DNA from: Treponema sp. UBA3662
GTDB lineage: Bacteria > Spirochaetota > Spirochaetia > Treponematales > Treponemataceae
Assembly: GCA_002373205.1 (NCBI GenBank)
Contig: DFJV01000088.1
Span: forward strand, 1-11,993
Length of the DNA stretch: 11,993 nucleotides
Direction of reading: 5' to 3'
Part shown: positions 1 to 7,292 of the stretch, one piece after another
Numbering within the stretch: the stretch's first letter is position 1
How the letters are laid out: each line of letters starts with the position of its first letter
Made by a program: the position numbers and the translations under genes
Notes under the pieces: generated by a model
Databases searched by the model: none
What the model was told of the DNA's origin: nothing
The model's input: the letters and a program-made list of their open reading frames with translations, nothing else

Positions 1-1537
1 GAATCTTTTCCTGGTCAATGTAGCCAGAAAGCTCTATGACTTCTGCCCTGTCGCGGAGGGGGCCGGGCACTGTGTCCAGGGTGTTGGCGGTAAGGATAAA
101 GAAGACGTTGCTAAGGTCAAAGGGCAGGTCAAGGTAGGTGTCGCGGAAGGCAACATTCTGCTCTGGGTCAAGAACTTCTAGCAGGGCAGCTGACGGGTCT
201 CCCTGTGCAGAGGCATTCATCTTGTCTATCTCGTCTATCATAAAGACAGGGGACTTTGTCTTTGTAATCTTGAGTCCTTCTATAATCTGGCCTGGCATTG
301 CGCCAATGTATGTGCGGCGGTGTCCCTTTATGTTACCCTCGTCATGCTCACCGCCAACGCTAAAGCGGTAGAAAGGCTTGTTCATGGCACGTGCTATTGA
401 GCGTCCAACACTGGTCTTTCCTACACCCGGTGGTCCCACAAGAATCAAGACTGAACCCTTACCGTCTCCCTTAAGGCGGCGGACTGCAAGGTATTCCATA
501 ATGCGCTTTTTTACGTCATCTAGGCCATAGTGGTCCTTTTCCAGAATCTTCTTTGCTTCTTCAAGGCTGTAGAGTTCCATTGGCTCGTCGTTCCAAGGCA
601 GGGAAGAAACAAGGTCAAGGAAGTTGCGGCTCTGGTTGTACTCTGGGTCGTGGGGATCCAAAAGCTGGAATTTTTCAAGCTCGGAATAGACGGTTTCCTT
701 TACTTCGCCGGTAAAATGGAAGGCATCTATCTTGCCCTTGAATTTTAGGTAGTCGTTTGTCTTGGGGTCTGTGGAAATGCCCAGTTCTTCCTGAATGGAC
801 TTCATCTCTTCGCGGAGGAAGTAGTCCCTCTGGTTTTTTTCCACCTTTTCGTTAAGCTCGTTCTGAATTTTCTTTTGTACGCGCAAGATTTCCTGTTCCT
901 TTTTAATGTAGACAAGGACCTGCTCCATTCTTTCGCGGACGTTTAGTGTTTCAAGGACTTTCTGCTGCTCCTCCTTGTCTATGTTAAGGATGGAGGCTAT
1001 AAAGTCCGCAATTTTACCCGGGTGGTCAATGTTCACCATGTTAAGGCGCATTTCCTCGCTGAACATGGGGTTGTTTTCGCTTACTTCCTTCATCTCGCTG
1101 ATGAGGGCGCGGGTAAGGGCCTTTACCTCAAAGGTGTCACCGCCAATGTCATCAAGGTATTCAACTGCGGCAACCATGGGAGTGCTTATGCTAAGGGTCT
1201 TGCGTATCTTAAAGCGGGCAATTGTGCTCACAAAGACATTTATTCCGCCGTCTGGAAGGTTAATCTTCTTTATAATGCGGGCAACGGTTCCAACATCGTG
1301 AACATCGGCAAGGGTTGGCTTTTCAACGTCGTTCTTGAGCATGACAATACCTATGCAGCCGTCACCCTCGTAGGCTTCCTCCACAACCTTTGTGTCATCG
1401 GGATTGTTAATCATAAGGGGCGTAAAAATGCCCGGAAAAATAGGCCTTCCGCCTATGGGAACAATAAATAGCTTGTTGGGGAGTTCCTGCTCCGCCGGCA
1501 GTGAGGATTTATCTGAATTTGTCTTATCGCTTTTCAT
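1..1537 (-). CDS. lon: ATP-dependent protease Lon, N-terminal part (cut by window edge)
   Basis: Lon is a cytoplasmic ATP-dependent serine protease that unfolds and degrades damaged and regulatory proteins. Translating the minus strand from ATG at 1535-1537 gives 512 codons with no stop before the left edge. The N-terminal substrate-binding domain spans about residues 20-215 (IVPIGGRPIFPG near its start). A charged helical linker follows to about residue 330 (including KNQRDYFLREEMKSIQEELG). The AAA+ module has Walker A GPPGVGKTS from residue 368 and Walker B FMIDEIDK around 432-439, followed by ILTAN, matching sensor 1. The proteolytic domain with its Ser-Lys dyad lies outside the window, so activity cannot be judged. 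The start fits the usual Lon N-terminus. It has no Shine-Dalgarno sequence, and a -10-like box lies 7 bases before ATG, so the mRNA may be leaderless. The family assignment is secure. Confidence 0.97.
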   Translation of the reverse strand, partial: MKSDKTNSDKSSLPAEQELPNKLFIVPIGGRPIFPGIFTPLMINNPDDTKVVEEAYEGDGCIGIVMLKNDVEKPTLADVHDVGTVARIIKKINLPDGGINVFVSTIARFKIRKTLSISTPMVAAVEYLDDIGGDTFEVKALTRALISEMKEVSENNPMFSEEMRLNMVNIDHPGKIADFIASILNIDKEEQQKVLETLNVRERMEQVLVYIKKEQEILRVQKKIQNELNEKVEKNQRDYFLREEMKSIQEELGISTDPKTNDYLKFKGKIDAFHFTGEVKETVYSELEKFQLLDPHDPEYNQSRNFLDLVSSLPWNDEPMELYSLEEAKKILEKDHYGLDDVKKRIMEYLAVRRLKGDGKGSVLILVGPPGVGKTSVGRSIARAMNKPFYRFSVGGEHDEGNIKGHRRTYIGAMPGQIIEGLKITKTKSPVFMIDEIDKMNASAQGDPSAALLEVLDPEQNVAFRDTYLDLPFDLSNVFFILTANTLDTVPGPLRDRAEVIELSGYIDQEKI

Positions 1538-1544
1538 ACATATA

Positions 1545-1573
1545 AATATAATACAAATGGCAAAAAAAGACAA
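1545..1573 (-). promoter_or_regulatory. Predicted lon promoter, leaderless type
   Basis: On the minus strand, TTGTCT (1568-1573) and TATATT (1545-1550) are separated by exactly 17 bases. Only 7 bases lie between the -10 box and the lon ATG, so transcription would begin at or next to the start codon. No purine-rich ribosome binding site lies between. The arrangement is nearly the same as in front of the histidine kinase gene. The -35 match is partial (4 of 6), and the region is AT-rich, so a chance match is possible. Confidence 0.5.
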
Positions 1574-1671
1574 ATTTTCTTAGGGGAGCCTCCAAATGCT
1601 TCTGTTTTTAAACTTTCCCTTGAATTTGCAAGTAGCTAACCCCGTGGGGGCATAATGGGAAGCAAAAAGTT
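1574..1671. other. Short intergenic gap between response regulator and lon
   Basis: Nothing coding is supported here. The only local pairings are a CCCC-CAC-GGGG mini-hairpin near 1640-1650 and GGAG-G-CTCC near 1585-1593. Neither is followed by a T-tract on the minus strand, so I see no clear intrinsic terminator after the response regulator gene. Read-through from the two-component operon into lon is therefore possible. Confidence 0.4.
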
Positions 1672-2472
1672 TTATTCAAATTTATAGATGCTTTCTTCTG
1701 CCCAGCTGTACTGGGACATGTATTCTCCGTGAAACTGGTCGGATTCATTCATCGGTTTTCCGTTTAGGTAATCTATAAAGTCACATCCAAACTTTGTAAA
1801 ATCTGCGGCATAAGTGTCTCCTGAATGGGTTACTATGTCAGGGGCACCGGCTGCTTCCAGTGATTTCTTTAAGTCTGCAAGAATCTTTGTCATATAAGAC
1901 TGGGTGTTTCGGTCGTAGCTTGAGTCTTCAAAGACTACCGCGGCAATATCCTTCCGGCTGCATGCAGAGCCCTGGCGGTCAATCAGAAATGCCAAAAATT
2001 CCTTTGCTTTTGAGCGGGTAAATTTTACGGCAACACCGTCTACAAAAAAATCAAAACTGCCAAAGGTTTTTGCATAGAATTTAGGCTTCTGGCTGTCTTC
2101 TGCAAATGCGGTTTTTTGAAGCTTTTTATAATTCTCCAGTTCTTCCAGGACAGCTTCTTTTTTTACCGGTTTTAGCAAATAGCCGATTGCATGATTTTTG
2201 AATGCTTCAAGCGCAAACTGGGGATACCCGGTCGTAAATACAACCGCAGTCACAGGGGAAATTTCATGAATTTTCTTGCAAAGCTCAAGCCCCGTCATTT
2301 CTGGCATATCTATGTCAAGAAATGCAATCTGAACCGAATTTGTCTTTAAGAATTCAAGAGCCTCCTGAACTTCCCTGAACCCCGTCGCTTCCTGAATTTC
2401 GGGAATTTCACTTATTGTTTCAAGAAGGTCGCTAAGAACATACTTTTCATCATCAACACAAATTACTTTCAT
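1672..2472 (-). CDS. Response regulator, receiver plus winged-helix (SARP/OmpR-like) output domain
   Basis: This is the 266-residue cytoplasmic partner of the histidine kinase encoded just upstream. The receiver domain (about 1-120) has the acidic pocket D7-D8-E9, the predicted phospho-acceptor D53 in FLDIDMP, T80/T81 in the FTTGYP segment and the invariant K101 in LLKPVKK. The C-terminal part (about 132-232) begins KFYAKTFGSFDFFVDG and continues with KFTRSKAKEFLAFLIDRQG. That pattern is typical of the winged-helix DNA-binding domain of SARP/OmpR-type activators, and the tail GEYMSQYSWAE resembles the start of a bacterial transcriptional activator domain. It is not a LytTR domain, the usual output of LytS-paired regulators. 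Its ATG overlaps the kinase stop codon by 4 bases (ATGA), implying translational coupling. Likely targets are the divergent lipoprotein gene and its own operon, which is inference. Confidence 0.9.
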   Translation of the reverse strand: MKVICVDDEKYVLSDLLETISEIPEIQEATGFREVQEALEFLKTNSVQIAFLDIDMPEMTGLELCKKIHEISPVTAVVFTTGYPQFALEAFKNHAIGYLLKPVKKEAVLEELENYKKLQKTAFAEDSQKPKFYAKTFGSFDFFVDGVAVKFTRSKAKEFLAFLIDRQGSACSRKDIAAVVFEDSSYDRNTQSYMTKILADLKKSLEAAGAPDIVTHSGDTYAADFTKFGCDFIDYLNGKPMNESDQFHGEYMSQYSWAEESIYKFE

Positions 2473-3821
2473 TTTGGAATCCTCATCGTAATTGTAACGC
2501 CTTTTTCGGGAATGCTGTCTATTTTGAATGTACCGTGAACAATCCTTTCAATCCTTACCCTGGTATTTGTAAGGCCTATATGCGTACGGCTTCCGTTAAA
2601 TTGGCCTTTGACAAAGCCTTTGCCGTTATCCTGAACCACTATGTTGTGGAAAGCTTCATCCGCAAAGGTATGCACAAGAATATGACCGTCCTTTCTGTTT
2701 CTTACTCCGTGGCGCACCGCATTTTCTACCATAGGCTGAACAACAAGCGCCGGAACTTCAAAGTCCGAATCTTCTATGTTAAACTCAAAAGTGATGTTGT
2801 CAAAACGCAGTTTTTCAATCTCTGCGTAAGTCTTTGTATGCTTAATCTCCTTTTCAAAAGGAATAGTTGTTTCAAGGCTGGCAAAATCCATGTTGCACCG
2901 AAGGTAATCTGCAAAATTTGTTATTGTTTTTGCCGCAAGTCCAGGATCTTCACGGCACAAAGCCTTTATTGTCGTGAGGGTGTTGTACATAAAGTGCGGC
3001 TGAATCTGGCTTATCATCACTTTGTTTTTGAATTCTTCAATTTTGAATCCAAGATTTACATGGATGTTAATGTAAAGAATGATTATTACTGCAAGAACAG
3101 ACATATACATCAGAGAAAGTGAATACGAAGCGTTCTGAATAATTATTGTAATCAGCGGGACAATAGCCATCAGAATATACGGAAGCTTGATTTTTACAAG
3201 GATTTTAACGGTGCATGCATAATAAAGAAGCAGAAGGCAGACGATTGCAGGAAAAATGTACTGAAGATATCTGTATTTTCCAGGAAAATACATGGCATTT
3301 GAAATAGTGTAATAAAAACCGAATTTTATGTTCAGAAATACGCTAAAATAATACGTTACTGCCGCAATTCTGATTCCGTAAAGAACCGGCTTGGGAATGG
3401 AAGTCCTAATGTTCATTATCTCAATTTCAGAATTCCAGAATAACTGGAAAATTATCCCTGCGCAGACTAAGAAAACGGCATTACTTACTATTAAAAGGGA
3501 ATTGTAGGAAAGTTTTCCGGAGATAATCCATGAAATGCAGTCACAAAAGAGAATTAAATCCTCAAAAAAAAGCAACTGCTGAAAAAGACTCCTGAACCTG
3601 TTTTTCTTTTCACTGATAATTAGAGAGGCATAAAGGAAGGAGCATACGGCCATGCCGGTAAGTTCCATAGAAATGTTTGCAGCAGCTTCTATATTCTCCT
3701 TTATTGTTCCCCCAGGAATCAAGTTAAAGAAATGAAAATGCTGGCAGCAGAATAACGCCGAAATAAAAAACACAAGTGTAAGGAAAAACAAGCCCCATCC
3801 GGTGATATTTTTTTCTTTCAT
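2469..3821 (-). CDS. Integral-membrane sensor histidine kinase, LytS/YehU type
   Basis: This 450-residue inner-membrane kinase senses an unknown signal and should phosphorylate the response regulator encoded next to it. About eight hydrophobic segments fill residues 1-257 (for example 11-26, 54-70, 109-127, 186-208, 214-231 and 235-255), and no extracytoplasmic sensor domain is recognisable. The cytoplasmic part carries the LytS-family His_kinase motif SQIQPHFMYNTL with phospho-accepting H276. The ATP-binding domain has an N-box at PMVENAVRHG (N367), a G1 box DNGKG (398-402) and a second Gly-rich motif near HIGLTNTR (414-421). ATG at 3819-3821 is preferred. An upstream ATG at 3839 would add six residues, but it would lie inside or upstream of the predicted -10 box. 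No Shine-Dalgarno sequence precedes the chosen start. The ligand is unknown. Confidence 0.92.
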   Translation of the reverse strand: MKEKNITGWGLFFLTLVFFISALFCCQHFHFFNLIPGGTIKENIEAAANISMELTGMAVCSFLYASLIISEKKNRFRSLFQQLLFFEDLILFCDCISWIISGKLSYNSLLIVSNAVFLVCAGIIFQLFWNSEIEIMNIRTSIPKPVLYGIRIAAVTYYFSVFLNIKFGFYYTISNAMYFPGKYRYLQYIFPAIVCLLLLYYACTVKILVKIKLPYILMAIVPLITIIIQNASYSLSLMYMSVLAVIIILYINIHVNLGFKIEEFKNKVMISQIQPHFMYNTLTTIKALCREDPGLAAKTITNFADYLRCNMDFASLETTIPFEKEIKHTKTYAEIEKLRFDNITFEFNIEDSDFEVPALVVQPMVENAVRHGVRNRKDGHILVHTFADEAFHNIVVQDNGKGFVKGQFNGSRTHIGLTNTRVRIERIVHGTFKIDSIPEKGVTITMRIPK

Positions 3822-3827
3822 ACAATA

Positions 3828-3856
3828 AATATACAACATTTTGCCTTTTTTGTCCT
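3828..3856 (-). promoter_or_regulatory. Predicted kinase/regulator operon promoter, leaderless type
   Basis: On the minus strand AGGACA (3851-3856, 4 of 6 matches to TTGACA) and TATATT (3828-3833) are 17 bases apart. Only 6 bases separate the -10 box from the kinase ATG. No ribosome binding site is visible. The -10 box and following bases (TATATTTATTGT) closely resemble those before lon (TATATTTATATGT). The -35 box touches the ACATC direct repeats described for the divergent promoter. Confidence 0.5.
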
Positions 3857-3913
3857 ACATCTGGCAACATCACTTTTCTATACTGTGACCATACTAAAGA
3901 AACAGAGGTTGCC
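3841..3913. promoter_or_regulatory. Divergent regulatory region with ACATC direct repeats and TTGCC/GGCAA sites
   Basis: Two heptamers of form C(T/A)ACATC lie at 3855-3861 and 3865-3871, 10 bases apart on the same face of the helix. The second ends 7 bases before a TATACT -10 box (3879-3884) for the plus-strand lipoprotein gene, and no good -35 box is present there. Direct repeats replacing the -35 region are the known architecture of SARP-activated promoters, so the neighbouring winged-helix regulator is a candidate binder. Separately, TTGCC (3841-3845), GGCAA (3863-3867) and TTGCC (3909-3913) form imperfectly spaced inverted copies. The regulatory role of both sets is inference from sequence alone. 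Confidence 0.4.
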
Positions 3914-3927
3914 ACTAAAAGGGCAGC

Positions 3928-3934
3928 AAAGGAG
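3928..3934 (+). promoter_or_regulatory. Ribosome binding site fixing the large lipoprotein start
   Basis: AAAGGAG ends 7 bases before ATG at 3942. The upstream in-frame ATG at 3885 overlaps the predicted -10 region. It would also place 19 charged residues before the signal peptide, so 3942 is the likelier start. Confidence 0.8.
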
Positions 3935-3941
3935 TAAGACA

Positions 3942-6389
3942 ATGAAACACGGTATTTTCTTAAAAATGGGCTTAATTGCAGCAGGATTGGGAGCATTCTT
4001 TACAGGCTGTTCAGGAGTATGCTCTGATTATTCTAGCAGGGAGACCAGCATTGGCAACACCTCTTCAATCAAAAACAGGGCGGCAGTAGAAAAGCTTGCC
4101 TACATGGGAGGTTCGGCAGTTTACAATGCAAACGATTCTTCTGCAACACAGCTTGCAAAAAATGCAGTGGTTGCAGTAAGACTTGGCAAGGTTGAAAAGA
4201 ATGACCTTGGCGGTGGCTTTGTAAGCTATAAAAACTCAAGCACAGATTACACCCTCGGTTTTATTGAAGTTTCAGACGTTAATTCGGACTGCATTAGCTT
4301 TTCCTACAGCACCTTTGCAAATGATTCAAACTCATCTTCTTTTGCAGGCTACTTTATACTCAGAAACGGAGAAAGCTGCGACCTGAACGGTGACGGTGAA
4401 ACGGACGTAAAGTACGAAAAAGGCCGCAATGGCATAAAAAACACAAACTGGCTCACTTTCATCAACAACGAAGAAAAGGACACTTCATCACTTTTTGCTA
4501 TTATCCCGGAGCAGTATGAAAACCGCACCTATCCTGCCGGGCTTATCGGAATCAACTCAGACGGACGCTCGGTTGTAACAAAGAATAACATAAGGACAAA
4601 AAGCCGTGCCATTGTTGCAAACATATCTTACGGTGATTATGTAATTGACTCTGATACAAACAGTTGCCAGATTTATGTAGGTTCTCATATCTCAGGCCGC
4701 TCTGCCAGGTCTTTGAACGAAGGTGAACTTAAGGCTATAAATTCCGGTAAGTCGGAAGATGTTCAAAGCCTTTTGTTCAAGCCCCAGGAATTTGACGGAA
4801 GCTATTCAATTTCTGAATTGCTTGGTAAAATGCCGGCTTCAATTGTAACAAAGAGCTATGCAGAAATGTCTGTATTCGAAGCAGTTGGATACTTGAACAG
4901 CCTTATTGCCCGCAAGGACTTTATAGAAAATCTTGTTGCCGCTGAATCTGGAGACGCAGTGGAAGAAATCAAACAGCAGCTTGCAATGAAGCCAATTTCC
5001 TGTGAAGAAGAAAGGGTTCTGTTCAACAGGCACTCACTTGCCTTGGTTTACCCTGATTTGTGCCCGGACTTTAGCCTTGCTTCAACTTCAATGAGCGTTG
5101 TATTCCCCTGGCTTTACGTTAGCTTTGGAGAGTTGCCTACAGAAGAAGAAATCGAAAACAATGCCAGCAGGGCACGCAGCATTACCTCTTCTTCAAAGGC
5201 TGTTTATGCAGAGGAATATGAAAACTATCTTGCAAAAAGGAAGGCTATTGAAGAAGGTTTTAATAAACTTACAAGTTTTGATGTTGCACCATTAATCGGC
5301 TCGATTATTGGAAACGGACAGCTTGCAAGCCTTATGAACCAGACAAAAATCAGCCTTAAGGTTGGTGTTGACGGCAACTTAAGCATTGCACTCAGCAACA
5401 TTAGCGCAAGAATGAAGCTTTGCGTACTTGCTTCTGTAGACATTCAGGACAAGCTTTCATACAACATAAAGGGAACTTCATTGTTCTCCAAGAAAAAGGG
5501 TGAAATTACTTCTGTTGACGACTACAAAAAGAAGTTCCCCAATTCGTCCATGTCTGAAGATGAAATCAAAAAGGTTTTCATGCTCGACGAAGATGCAACC
5601 AAAAAGGAATGGGGAATCAACAAGTGGTACTTCAATTTTGCAAACGACGGACAGACGGTAAATACGCTCGGATGCATTTACCCAAGTGCAGATGCTAAAG
5701 ACTTCCATGTAAACTTCCAACCGGTAAAGACACTTCCTATCGTAGTAACATTCGACGGAAAGTTTGACATTCTTGCAAAAATGAATGCAGTAATTGAGTT
5801 CAAGAACCTTTATGCAGGCGGCATTTGCGTGTTTGGTTACGAAGTAAAGTTTGGTGCAGACTGGGGATTCAGAAATTGGTACACAGTTTTTGGAAAAAGA
5901 GTTGCTCCAAAAATTACAAGCTTCTACTTTGACTGCTATGGTAACGGAGAAAAAATAGCGGAAAGTGCTTCTTACTTTGGCCCAAAGGAAAAAGATGATT
6001 CAAAGACTTTAATTGGTGGCGGCGTAATGGCACAGATTATTCCTGTTGTTCAGATACGTGGCGGAATAGGAGTTGGAGGAGATGCCTATGTTGTTGAAGC
6101 AGACTTTACAGCAGGCGTTAAGTTTACAGTAGCAGCCCCGGTTGCAGGCTACATTGGACTTTCATGGCAGCCTTCAACAGGAGACTTTATGATGGTTGCG
6201 GAATCTGGAATGAACATAGTTTCAACACTTGACGTAGACCTTCAGCTGTATGTTGATCCGCCGCTCGTAAGCGCAAAAAGATGGCACAAAGATATTTATA
6301 AGATTGGAACGATGAGATGGCAGATTTACAAGCTCCGCACAGAGGGCTGGAATGTTGTCAAGAAAGAAGGATTCAAGGTTCTTGAATAA
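3942..6389 (+). CDS. Large predicted lipoprotein of unknown function (815 aa)
   Basis: I do not recognise a family. The protein starts MKHGIFLKMG, followed by a hydrophobic stretch ending FFTGC. C23 is the likely lipidated residue under the relaxed spirochaetal lipobox, so the mature protein should be membrane-anchored and exposed in the periplasm or on the surface. DLNGDGETD at about 147-155 looks like a single EF-hand/dockerin-style calcium-binding loop. The central part is rich in Ser, Asn and charged residues with some helical Glu/Lys-rich stretches. The C-terminal 200 residues are rich in Gly, aromatic and alternating hydrophobic residues (for example GGIGVGGDAYVVEADFTAGV), suggesting a beta-sheet domain. 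It is the only plus-strand gene here, transcribed divergently from the sensor kinase operon, which may control it. A strong terminator follows 33 bases after the stop. Confidence 0.85.
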   Translation: MKHGIFLKMGLIAAGLGAFFTGCSGVCSDYSSRETSIGNTSSIKNRAAVEKLAYMGGSAVYNANDSSATQLAKNAVVAVRLGKVEKNDLGGGFVSYKNSSTDYTLGFIEVSDVNSDCISFSYSTFANDSNSSSFAGYFILRNGESCDLNGDGETDVKYEKGRNGIKNTNWLTFINNEEKDTSSLFAIIPEQYENRTYPAGLIGINSDGRSVVTKNNIRTKSRAIVANISYGDYVIDSDTNSCQIYVGSHISGRSARSLNEGELKAINSGKSEDVQSLLFKPQEFDGSYSISELLGKMPASIVTKSYAEMSVFEAVGYLNSLIARKDFIENLVAAESGDAVEEIKQQLAMKPISCEEERVLFNRHSLALVYPDLCPDFSLASTSMSVVFPWLYVSFGELPTEEEIENNASRARSITSSSKAVYAEEYENYLAKRKAIEEGFNKLTSFDVAPLIGSIIGNGQLASLMNQTKISLKVGVDGNLSIALSNISARMKLCVLASVDIQDKLSYNIKGTSLFSKKKGEITSVDDYKKKFPNSSMSEDEIKKVFMLDEDATKKEWGINKWYFNFANDGQTVNTLGCIYPSADAKDFHVNFQPVKTLPIVVTFDGKFDILAKMNAVIEFKNLYAGGICVFGYEVKFGADWGFRNWYTVFGKRVAPKITSFYFDCYGNGEKIAESASYFGPKEKDDSKTLIGGGVMAQIIPVVQIRGGIGVGGDAYVVEADFTAGVKFTVAAPVAGYIGLSWQPSTGDFMMVAESGMNIVSTLDVDLQLYVDPPLVSAKRWHKDIYKIGTMRWQIYKLRTEGWNVVKKEGFKVLE

Positions 6390-6402
6390 ACCGTGTTTTA
6401 CT

Positions 6403-6421
6403 AAAACTGAATAACAGTTTT
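6403..6421. terminator. AT-rich hairpin between convergent genes
   Basis: AAAACTG (6403-6409) and CAGTTTT (6415-6421) pair perfectly around the loop AATAA. On the minus strand the right arm ends in TTTT and the hairpin lies downstream of the mannose-6-phosphate isomerase stop, so it may help end that transcript. Alone it is a weak terminator. Confidence 0.4.
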
Positions 6422-6422
6422 G

Positions 6423-6462
6423 GCAGGTTCTGGAAGAGATTTTTCAGAACCTGCATTTTTTT
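6423..6462 (+). terminator. Strong rho-independent terminator of the large lipoprotein gene
   Basis: GCAGGTTCTG (6423-6432) pairs perfectly with CAGAACCTGC (6445-6454), giving a 10-base-pair GC-containing stem with a 12-base loop. Seven T residues (6456-6462) follow after one A. This is a textbook intrinsic terminator for plus-strand transcription from the lipoprotein gene. It sits only 5 bases before the end of the convergent isomerase gene, where the minus strand lacks a T-tract directly after the stem. Confidence 0.92.
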
Positions 6463-6467
6463 ATAAG

Positions 6468-7283
6468 CTAATGTTTTTTGCGCCTTTTTTGTGGAACAAT
6501 TTTCATCATGGAAAAGTTGCCATGGGCCTTTATTTCTTCACCGGGTGCAAGAGCATAAATTTCTTCCGCCTTTACATCCTGGCCGTTCAGCTTTCCATTT
6601 CCTTCTATTATAAAAAGAAGGGTAAAATCTTCCACGCACCTTGGAGACGAGGCCTCGTCAGCAACACCTTCGTACTTGTCTTCCACAAAAATCTGCTCTA
6701 GGGTAAAATATGGGCAAGAAAAGACACCGGGGAATGCGGAAACGCTTCTAACAGGGCTGTCCTTTATGCAGGCAATGGCCTTTTCCTCGTGGCACTCGCG
6801 CCCCCGCCCCCAGTCGTAGAAGCGGTAGGTTATGTCGCAAGACTGCTGCACTTCCAAAAGCCGTAAGCCTCCGCCTATGGCATGGACGGTTCCAGAGGGA
6901 ATGTAGATAAAGTCGCCCTTCTTTACGCTTACGTAGTTTAGGCAGTCCTGTATGGAATTTGCCTTTATTGCCTTCCTAAGCTCACTTGCGGTGTAGACTC
7001 CGTTCAGGCCGCAAACAAGGCGGGCATCTTTTTCTGCATCAAGCACGTACCAGCATTCGGTCTTGCCGCATGCATTTTCCCCCTCGTAAAGCCTTGCAGT
7101 TGCATCATCGGGGTGAATCTGGACGCTAAGCTTGTCGTTAGCCTGAATCACCTTTACCAAAAGCGGATAGCTTCCCCCGCAGAACTTTTCAAAGTCATCC
7201 TGCTTTCCGTTGGGATGGGTGGAAGCAATCCAAAGCTCGTAACCCCATATCTTGTCTGATTTTATGGCTTTTAGTGCAAGCAT
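6468..7283 (-). CDS. manA: Mannose-6-phosphate isomerase, class I (short form)
   Basis: The enzyme interconverts fructose 6-phosphate and mannose 6-phosphate, feeding mannose into glycolysis or supplying mannose for glycan synthesis. The 271-residue cupin-fold protein has the class I signatures IWGYELW (12-18), LLVKVIQANDKLSVQIHPDD (41-60), GKTECWYVLDA (73-83) and IPSGTVHAIGGG (128-139). The zinc ligands are predicted as Q55, H57, E76 and H134, and a conserved arginine lies in ITYRFYDWGR. The length is below the roughly 315 residues of Bacillus-type enzymes but the metal site is complete. The C-terminus is basic (QKRRKKH). The start lies 9 bases after the stop of the upstream nucleotidyltransferase gene, with a run of six G residues as a possible ribosome binding site, so the two genes are almost certainly co-transcribed and coupled. 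Confidence 0.93.
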   Translation of the reverse strand: MLALKAIKSDKIWGYELWIASTHPNGKQDDFEKFCGGSYPLLVKVIQANDKLSVQIHPDDATARLYEGENACGKTECWYVLDAEKDARLVCGLNGVYTASELRKAIKANSIQDCLNYVSVKKGDFIYIPSGTVHAIGGGLRLLEVQQSCDITYRFYDWGRGRECHEEKAIACIKDSPVRSVSAFPGVFSCPYFTLEQIFVEDKYEGVADEASSPRCVEDFTLLFIIEGNGKLNGQDVKAEEIYALAPGEEIKAHGNFSMMKIVPQKRRKKH

Positions 7284-7292
7284 TTTGCCCCC

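Noticed and set aside
2535..3122. 195-codon plus-strand reading frame antisense to the histidine kinase
   Set aside because: The kinase frame has clear family motifs across this stretch, and the antisense product is Cys/Phe/Lys-rich with no recognisable domain.
3885..3941. Upstream ATG extending the large lipoprotein by 19 residues
   Set aside because: It overlaps the end of the predicted -10 box, lacks a ribosome binding site and would put a charged extension before the signal peptide. AAAGGAG supports 3942 instead.
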